Part shown: positions 5,816 through 9,878 of the stretch, in pieces | How the letters are laid out: each line of letters opens with the position of its first letter | Numbering within the stretch: the first letter of the stretch is position 1 | Origin: JBIQLO01 sp044464175 | Lineage (GTDB): Bacteria > Planctomycetota > Phycisphaerae > Tepidisphaerales > Tepidisphaeraceae | Assembly (NCBI GenBank): GCA_044464175.1 | Contig: JBIQLO010000152.1 | Span: forward strand, 1-9,878 | Direction of reading: 5' to 3' | DNA length: 9,878 nt | Program-made: the position numbers and the translations under genes | The notes under the pieces: generated by a model | Seen by the model: the letters and a program-made list of their open reading frames with translations, nothing else | Told to the model about the DNA's origin: nothing | Databases searched by the model: none

Positions 5816-6244
5816 CTAGGGCGCCCGCCCCGGACGGGTCACGGGGCGCGGCAGATTTTCCTGGCGCACCAGGTTTTCCACATCCCGCGGGGATGGGGCC
5901 GTGTTGTAATCCCCCAACTGACGATCATAACGGAAATTCCGTGCCGCCAGGAAGCGCAGTTGGCGATCGCCCGGCGTGTACTGATAGGCACAGAGCGTCT
6001 GAGCCCGCACATCCAGCAGATAGCAGCCCCAGGTATTGTTCGAAAACTGGGCCGGCATGACGAAGATTCCTTCGCCGCCGCCGATGGGCGGCTGGGGCTG
6101 TCCCCAGGCGATCGAAACGCCCGGCGGGTTGCCCCGCGAGAGCAAAACCGCCAGAATGCCCGCCAAGAGCGTCGCATTCACGTACAATGCGACGACGAGC
6201 GGGCTTTTGCCGCGCCCGGCGGTTTGAGTGGGTGACACTGCCAT
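5816..6244 (-). CDS. Small single-pass membrane protein of unknown function (operon leader)
   Basis: The 142-residue product has a short polar N-terminus, one membrane helix at about 15-36 (PLVVALYVNATLLAGILAVLL), then a Pro/Gly-rich joint. A compact region at about 58-130 contains GIFVMPAQFSNNTWGCYLLD, TLCAYQY, RQLRFLAARNFRYDRQL and a final acidic/basic helix DVENLVRQEN. Two cysteines (74 and 85) flank a short strand pair in the exported part and might pair. No named family is recognised; it resembles small hypothetical proteins I associate with planctomycetes, from memory only. The frame is open upstream to 7036, but that extension lies antisense to the metallophosphoesterase gene. ATG 6244 is chosen because it gives a compact protein with a normal anchor and sits just after a promoter-like element. 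A weak GGGG precedes it. It starts the five-gene minus-strand cluster, 63 bp from the divergent metallophosphoesterase gene. Confidence 0.78.
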   Translation of the reverse strand: MAVSPTQTAGRGKSPLVVALYVNATLLAGILAVLLSRGNPPGVSIAWGQPQPPIGGGEGIFVMPAQFSNNTWGCYLLDVRAQTLCAYQYTPGDRQLRFLAARNFRYDRQLGDYNTAPSPRDVENLVRQENLPRPVTRPGRAP

Positions 6245-6254
6245 GCACCCCGAT

Positions 6255-6282
6255 CTTATACCAGCGTTGGAACGGGATACAA
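6255..6282 (-). promoter_or_regulatory. Putative promoter of the minus-strand operon
   Basis: On the minus strand TTGTAT (6282-6277, three of six matches to the -35) is followed, after 16 bp, by TATAAG (6260-6255, five of six matches to the -10). Ten bases then separate it from ATG 6244, so the leader would be only a few nucleotides. The -35 part lies within an 11-mer shared with the promoter of the barrel gene at 9053. Confidence 0.45.
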
Positions 6283-6307
6283 CATTTATTGCCGCACCAG
6301 ACAAGCC

Positions 6308-7144
6308 ATGAAATCGCCCCCCACGCTTTCGCCGGCCGCCGCCCCCGCTCCATCCGCCACTCCTGCCGGCCCTCGTCCCGGCCGCTGGTGGCAATATAAA
6401 AGCCTCCACGGTCTGGAATGGACGCACGCCCGGCTGGCGATCGATGGGCTGCCGCCGGCGTTGCGCGGCCTGCGGCTGCTTCACCTGACCGACCTGCACC
6501 TGCGCGATCATTGGCCCGTGGGCCTGACCGCCCTGCTGGAGCGGATCGCGACCAACCCGCCCGATCTGATCCTCTTCACCGGCGACTTTGTGGACAATAA
6601 GTCCGACTACCGACCGGCCCTGCCGCATCTGCTGCGATTCCTCAATGACCTGACCAGCCGCCTGGGCACCTACGCCATCACCGGCAATCACGACGGGCTG
6701 GCGCTGCCAGGGGCTCTGGCAGATGCGCCCCTGACGCTCCTGAGTGGACGCCGGCTCTGCCTGAGGCATCAGGAGGCGCAGCTGGAGCTGATCGGCCTGC
6801 CCGGTCCGTTCCGTTACGATCTGACCGCATCCTTCATCCAGTCCATGCCTCCTCCGGCGCCCGATGTGCCGCGGATCATCCTCTCGCACTTTCCGGGGCA
6901 TTTCCCCGCCGCCGCCCCGCTCAAGCCGGCCCTCTTCCTGGCCGGGCACACCCACGGCGGGCAAATCTGCCTGCCGGGCGGAGTGCCCATCATCCGCCAT
7001 GACCCGATGCCGCGCCGGCTCTGCCATGGCATTCACCGCCTCGAGGGATGCTGGTACATCGTGGGGCGGGGCATCGGCTTCTCCGGTTACCCGGTGCGTC
7101 TATTTTGTCCCAGCCAAGTTGTTGAGATTGAATTGACCTCGTGA
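6308..7144 (+). CDS. Calcineurin-like metallophosphoesterase (YaeI/YkuE type)
   Basis: The 278-residue product carries the full metal-binding set of the calcineurin-like phosphoesterase superfamily: DLH (Asp62, His64), GDF (Asp93), GNHD (Asn127, His128), LSHFP (His194) and GHTHGGQ (His214, His216). The GHTHGGQ form, the nearby LP and the end region GRGIGFSGYPVRLFCPSQVVEIEL resemble the YaeI/YkuE branch, whose characterised members are metal-dependent phosphodiesterases associated with the membrane. The exact substrate cannot be read here. The N-terminal 25 residues are Pro/Ala-rich with no membrane helix or clear signal peptide, unlike YkuE-type members that have one. ATG 6308 is the first start in this frame and has no Shine-Dalgarno. 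It diverges from the minus-strand operon and converges with the gene ending at 7152, 7 bp away. Confidence 0.92.
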   Translation: MKSPPTLSPAAAPAPSATPAGPRPGRWWQYKSLHGLEWTHARLAIDGLPPALRGLRLLHLTDLHLRDHWPVGLTALLERIATNPPDLILFTGDFVDNKSDYRPALPHLLRFLNDLTSRLGTYAITGNHDGLALPGALADAPLTLLSGRRLCLRHQEAQLELIGLPGPFRYDLTASFIQSMPPPAPDVPRIILSHFPGHFPAAAPLKPALFLAGHTHGGQICLPGGVPIIRHDPMPRRLCHGIHRLEGCWYIVGRGIGFSGYPVRLFCPSQVVEIELTS

Positions 7145-7151
7145 TGCACGA

Positions 7152-7802
7152 TCAGGGCCCGCGCAGTTCCAGCCGGATTTCGCCCTGATCCAATACCCAC
7201 CCATCGATCGTTCCGGATTGCCCGTCGGTGCTGTAGGCGATGGTGAAGTGGGTGGGATCATTCGGGTCGCTCTGCCCCGCATAGACCACCAGCGATTTAG
7301 CACTGGGCAGGGACAAGCGATCCGTTGCGGAGCGGACCATCACCGGCTCGCGCCCCCATCCGCCCGGACGCACGACATTGCGCTCCACCAGGAGTCCGCT
7401 CTCATCCCCGCTGATGGCCCGCACGCAGATCAACTGTTTTTCGCCGGAGGGGGTCCGGCGTCCGTGGAGATAGAGAACGGGAACCGCAATCCAGTAGCGG
7501 CCCGTCACCAGGCCGTGGAATGAAATCCAAAGGGCCGAGGCGGCGAAGGTCTGGACCGTCGCGCCCGTGAGATTCGCCGGATCATGCCGAAAGACGACCT
7601 GATTGGCCGGCGCGGTATAGTGGAGGCACTGCGACTGGCCGGCCATGACCTGCCGGTAATGGCTGAACCTGGGAATGACAACCGAACAGGCCCACAGCAC
7701 CAGAAGCGCCAGGGCAACCGCCGCCAGTCGCCAATAGGCATTGGTCAGCTTTCGGCCGCCGCGCGACTGCGGGGCCGGAGAATAATCCAAAGGTTGCGGC
7801 AC
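7152..7802 (-). CDS. Single-pass membrane protein of unknown function
   Basis: The 216-residue product has a polar N-terminus of about 23 residues, one membrane helix at about 24-45 (WRLAAVALALLVLWACSVVI), and an exported part of about 170 residues. Its C-terminal part (about 135-215: LLVERNVVRPGGWGREP, SLVVYAGQSDPNDPTHFTIAY, GTIDGWVLDQGEIRLELR) looks like a strand-rich domain. No characterised family is recognised. The start is GTG at 7802, 15 bp after the barrel gene's stop, with no Shine-Dalgarno; translational coupling is likely. Alternatives such as TTG 7790 would only shorten the cytoplasmic tail. It is the second gene of a two-gene unit with the barrel gene. Confidence 0.8.
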   Translation of the reverse strand: MPQPLDYSPAPQSRGGRKLTNAYWRLAAVALALLVLWACSVVIPRFSHYRQVMAGQSQCLHYTAPANQVVFRHDPANLTGATVQTFAASALWISFHGLVTGRYWIAVPVLYLHGRRTPSGEKQLICVRAISGDESGLLVERNVVRPGGWGREPVMVRSATDRLSLPSAKSLVVYAGQSDPNDPTHFTIAYSTDGQSGTIDGWVLDQGEIRLELRGP

Positions 7803-7817
7803 GGTGATGAAGATGCG

Positions 7818-9053
7818 CTAGTAATTGAACGCCAGCAGGAAGGTCGCGCCGTGGCTGTCGTAGTTGTGGCCGAAATCGCCGTGGTATCCGATGCGCAACG
7901 TGCTGGCGCGGTCCTTGCCGAAATGGAACCCCAGGCCGAAGGTGGGCGACCAATAGCTGGGAACGGCCGCATCGTCCAGAAACGCGGTGTAGCTGGCGCC
8001 GGCGTCGAGGAAGAACCCGCCGTCGGGACTCCAGGTGACCTGTCCGCCATTGGTCAGGATCGGCTGATTGACGTGCGTCTGGAAGCTGTAGTCATCATAG
8101 TCGATGTCCTGCCCGTGGTAATAGGCAAGCTGGTTGCCCATCGCCAGGGTGAATTGGCCCAGCTTCAGACTCAGGCGGTTGGTGACGCCGCCGCCGAGGA
8201 GAATGCCGCCGCTGACCAGATCGACGGAGGTGCTGATGCCGGCGGTGCCGAAGGGCGTCACCTGCCACCCCAGCCCGCCCCGGTCGTTGATAAGGGTGAT
8301 CGGCAGGCCCAGTTCCACTCCGCCGGTGAAGATTTCGGAGGACTGGTAGTTGCGGTACTGAACCGGAATCGCCACCGAGAGGGCGACCTGGTCGGTGAAG
8401 CGCGTCACCCCCTGCCAGCCGCCGGAGATGTAGTAGCCATCCACGGCATTGGTCTGGATCGAACCGGCCGAGAGGTTGAAGCCCGAGCCGTTGTTGTTGT
8501 CGCCGCTCTTGGGCGCCATGGGCATGGGGCTGAGCAGGCCGAAATGTTTGAACGACTCCCCGGCGAAGAAGGCGGTGGCGGCCTGCGGGTTGCCGTCCAG
8601 CGTGGCGACGGGCGATTTTTCATTGATCGACTGGAGCAGGTCGGCATAGGCATCGGCCCCATCCTTCTTGAGAAAGTCCACAATCTGGTCCTTCACATCG
8701 TCACTGTCGGTCCCGGTGAAGGTGCGGGAGAAGCCGGTGGAGGGGAAGGTGAGCGTCACATTCGTCGAGCCGGCGTTGGATTGAAAGACGATGGCGTTCT
8801 TCACCCCGCCGTAGTCGAGCGATGCCTGAAAATCGTGCCCGGCCAGCGCGGCAAACTCCGATTGCTGATCGATGAGGTTGCGCGACAGGTCAATGAGGCT
8901 GGAGCCCCCCACCTGCACCGACACCGGCGTGCCGGAGGTGCTTTGGGCCCCCACCTGGACGTAATCCTCGGCTCGGGCCACTCCCGCGCCGGCGGCGGCG
9001 ATCAATCCGGCGGCCGAGAGAATCGAACAAATACGGCGTGTGGGTGACAACAT
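7818..9053 (-). CDS. Probable outer-membrane beta-barrel protein
   Basis: The 411-residue product starts with a signal peptide: Arg6-Arg7, a hydrophobic core at about 9-25, and cleavage probably after ARA at 28. Residues about 45-175 form an N-terminal region with alternating polar and hydrophobic strands and two helical stretches (DDVKDQIVDFLKK, DAYADLLQSINEK). From about 205 to the end there are many amphipathic strands with aromatic girdle residues, Gly turns and Asn/Asp loops, typical of a porin-like barrel. The last residues, ATFLLAFNY, end in an aromatic residue as in the C-terminal beta-signal read by the BAM machinery. The substrate or role is unknown. The start ATG 9053 follows six C residues, so it has no Shine-Dalgarno. 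A promoter-like element ends 7 bp upstream. The gene diverges from pgsA and probably shares a transcript with the gene at 7152-7802. Confidence 0.85.
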   Translation of the reverse strand: MLSPTRRICSILSAAGLIAAAGAGVARAEDYVQVGAQSTSGTPVSVQVGGSSLIDLSRNLIDQQSEFAALAGHDFQASLDYGGVKNAIVFQSNAGSTNVTLTFPSTGFSRTFTGTDSDDVKDQIVDFLKKDGADAYADLLQSINEKSPVATLDGNPQAATAFFAGESFKHFGLLSPMPMAPKSGDNNNGSGFNLSAGSIQTNAVDGYYISGGWQGVTRFTDQVALSVAIPVQYRNYQSSEIFTGGVELGLPITLINDRGGLGWQVTPFGTAGISTSVDLVSGGILLGGGVTNRLSLKLGQFTLAMGNQLAYYHGQDIDYDDYSFQTHVNQPILTNGGQVTWSPDGGFFLDAGASYTAFLDDAAVPSYWSPTFGLGFHFGKDRASTLRIGYHGDFGHNYDSHGATFLLAFNY

Positions 9054-9060
9054 GGGGGGA

Positions 9061-9088
9061 ATTATGCGATTGCAGGGGCGGAATACAA
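9061..9088 (-). promoter_or_regulatory. Putative promoter of the barrel gene, leaderless arrangement
   Basis: On the minus strand TTGTAT (9088-9083) and CATAAT (9066-9061, five of six matches to the -10) are spaced by 16 bp. This is the same -35 hexamer and spacing as the promoter before 6244. Only seven bases, T followed by six C, separate the -10 from the ATG at 9053. Transcription should begin at or beside the start codon. Confidence 0.5.
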
Positions 9089-9129
9089 CCCGAAAGCCCT
9101 GGTCCCTACCTTCCTTGGCCGCGCCCGCT

Positions 9130-9135
9130 TACAAT
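9130..9135 (+). promoter_or_regulatory. Candidate -10 element for pgsA
   Basis: TACAAT matches the -10 consensus at five of six positions and lies ten bases before ATG 9146. There is no clear -35 at the proper distance and no Shine-Dalgarno before the gene. The predicted leader would be about four bases. Confidence 0.35.
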
Positions 9136-9145
9136 CGCCGGCTCG

Positions 9146-9781
9146 ATGTTTCGCCATGTGCCCAACGCGCTGACGGGATTGCGGTTGATTCTGGCCGCCA
9201 TCTTTTTTGTGATGCTCTCGTTTTACCAGTACGAGGGGCGGGGCGATCCCACGTTTTTGAACATCGCGCTGGCGATCTATGTCATCGCCGTCTTCACCGA
9301 TTTTCTCGACGGCTACCTGGCCCGGCGCTGGAAGGTGGAGGGGCGCTTCGGGCGGATCGTCGATCCCTTCGTCGATAAAATCCTGGTGCTGGGGAGCTTC
9401 GCCTTCTTCGCCGGCAAGAACTTCATCATTCCCGTCGGCGGGGCACATGTGGCGGTGGTCAAGACGATTACGGGTGTGGCGCCTTGGGTCGTCGTCGTCC
9501 TGCTGGCGCGGGAGCTGCTGGTGACGAGCCTGCGCGGGCTGAGCGAAAGCGGCGGGCAGAGTTTCGGGGCGGCCTTCGCGGGAAAATTCAAAATGGGCGT
9601 GCAGTCGGCCACCATTCTGGTGATCCTCCTCTACGTCAACTACCTTCCCCCCCTGCTGGGTCACGGCTATGAGCCGCCGGTCCGCTACTTTCGCGATTTC
9701 TGCATCTGGTTGACGGTGCTGGTGACGATCTGGAGCGCGCTGGGGTACATTCGCAAGGCGGCGGCTGGATATGACGGATAG
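9146..9781 (+). CDS. pgsA: CDP-diacylglycerol-glycerol-3-phosphate 3-phosphatidyltransferase
   Basis: PgsA transfers a phosphatidyl group from CDP-diacylglycerol to glycerol 3-phosphate, giving phosphatidylglycerol phosphate in the inner membrane, on the route to phosphatidylglycerol and cardiolipin. The 211-residue product has the complete CDP-alcohol phosphatidyltransferase motif D-x2-D-G-x2-A-R-x8-G-x3-D-x3-D: Asp52, Asp55, Gly56, Ala59, Arg60, Gly69, Asp73 and Asp77. The PgsA-like start VPNALTGLRLILA, the ARELLVTSLR segment (121-130) and GKFKMGVQ (146-153) support PgsA over other family members. Several hydrophobic segments (about 12-26, 39-51, 112-125, 154-166 and 185-200) fit a multi-pass membrane enzyme. 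The frame is open back to 9038, but ATG 9146 gives the family N-terminus. It is divergent from the barrel gene and followed 51 bp later by uppP. Confidence 0.93.
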   Translation: MFRHVPNALTGLRLILAAIFFVMLSFYQYEGRGDPTFLNIALAIYVIAVFTDFLDGYLARRWKVEGRFGRIVDPFVDKILVLGSFAFFAGKNFIIPVGGAHVAVVKTITGVAPWVVVVLLARELLVTSLRGLSESGGQSFGAAFAGKFKMGVQSATILVILLYVNYLPPLLGHGYEPPVRYFRDFCIWLTVLVTIWSALGYIRKAAAGYDG

Positions 9782-9832
9782 GGCCTCCGCCCCGCCAGGC
9801 GGCGATGGCTCAATTTCAGAAGGATTCTGTTT

Positions 9833-9878
9833 ATGCCGGAACTGCTGATCGTCCTCATCCTTGGCATCGTCGAAGGCG
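9833..9878 (+). CDS. uppP: Undecaprenyl-diphosphatase, N-terminal fragment cut by the window edge
   Basis: Only 15 codons are visible: MPELLIVLILGIVEG. The pattern of a short polar start, a hydrophobic helix and LGIVEG matches the N-terminus of UppP/BacA, whose family continues with a conserved glutamate-rich T-E-x-L-P-I-S-S-T-G-H motif. The enzyme recycles undecaprenyl diphosphate to the monophosphate lipid carrier for peptidoglycan synthesis. AGAAGGA (9818-9824) lies eight bases before the ATG, a good Shine-Dalgarno. It may be co-transcribed with pgsA across the 51-bp gap. The identification rests on few residues. Confidence 0.65.
   Translation, partial: MPELLIVLILGIVEG

Noticed and set aside
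6245..7036. N-terminal extension of the 6244 gene to about 406 residues
   Set aside because: The extension is antisense to the metallophosphoesterase, is rich in Gln/Arg/Gly, and would bury the membrane anchor in the middle. A promoter-like element lies just before ATG 6244.
7802..7820. Read-through fusion of the barrel gene with the next gene
   Set aside because: The two are in the same frame, separated by one TAG, but a barrel ending in an aromatic C-terminus followed by a separate N-terminal membrane anchor makes two proteins far more likely. Same frame has a one-in-three chance.
7584..9047. Open frame of 487 codons on the + strand
   Set aside because: It is antisense to the barrel gene and its neighbour. 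Its product is Gly/Val/Arg-rich without recognisable domains, while the minus-strand products have a signal peptide and barrel strands.
9787..9802. CCGCC/GGCGG stem between pgsA and uppP
   Set aside because: Only five base pairs with a six-base loop and no T-tract. It is not distinguishable from chance in GC-rich DNA.

Overview
The window is GC-rich bacterial chromosome, densely coded on both strands. The best guess for the organism is a member of Planctomycetota, possibly class Phycisphaerae. This rests on the GC-rich coding style and on several exported or membrane proteins of unknown function that resemble ones I associate with that group, in particular an N-terminal helix-turn-helix joined to a Ser/Gly/Asp-rich linker and two C-terminal membrane helices. 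No rRNA or other phylogenetic marker is present, so the assignment is an inference. There are eleven genes: ten complete and one cut by the right edge. No tRNA, rRNA, CRISPR array, transposase or phage gene was seen.

Layout. Positions 1-149 are a C-rich non-coding lead-in with a possible G-quadruplex on the bottom strand. nadC (NAD synthesis) and galK (galactokinase) follow on the + strand, separated by an AT-rich 61-nt near-perfect palindrome. galK runs tail-to-tail into a five-gene minus-strand cluster covering 6244 to 2335. In order of transcription it is: a small single-pass membrane protein, the HTH/two-TM protein, a secreted 485-residue protein, a membrane-anchored coiled-coil protein, and thiS (thiamine sulfur carrier). 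Gaps within the cluster are 17-50 bp, so it is probably one operon. A metallophosphoesterase gene diverges from it on the + strand (6308-7144). It converges on a second minus-strand pair (9053 to 7152): a probable outer-membrane beta-barrel protein followed by a single-pass membrane protein. Divergent from that pair are pgsA (phosphatidylglycerophosphate synthase) and the first 15 codons of a probable uppP (undecaprenyl-diphosphatase).

How the parts fit. The recognisable genes are housekeeping: NAD, galactose, thiamine, phospholipid and cell-wall lipid metabolism. The unexplained part is the envelope-directed set: a putative DNA-binding domain tethered to the membrane, co-transcribed with exported proteins, and a separate outer-membrane-like pair. 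If the window holds an undescribed system, the 6244-2335 operon is the best candidate, but the sequence alone gives it no function.

Regulation. Genes inside the clusters generally have purine-rich Shine-Dalgarno sites. The first genes of transcription units (galK, the operon leader at 6244, the barrel gene at 9053, pgsA) instead have little or no Shine-Dalgarno and a -10-like hexamer only 6-10 bp before the ATG, which suggests leaderless or nearly leaderless mRNAs. The two divergent intergenic regions share the 11-mer CGG(G/A)ATACAAC, which forms the putative -35 region of both minus-strand promoters.
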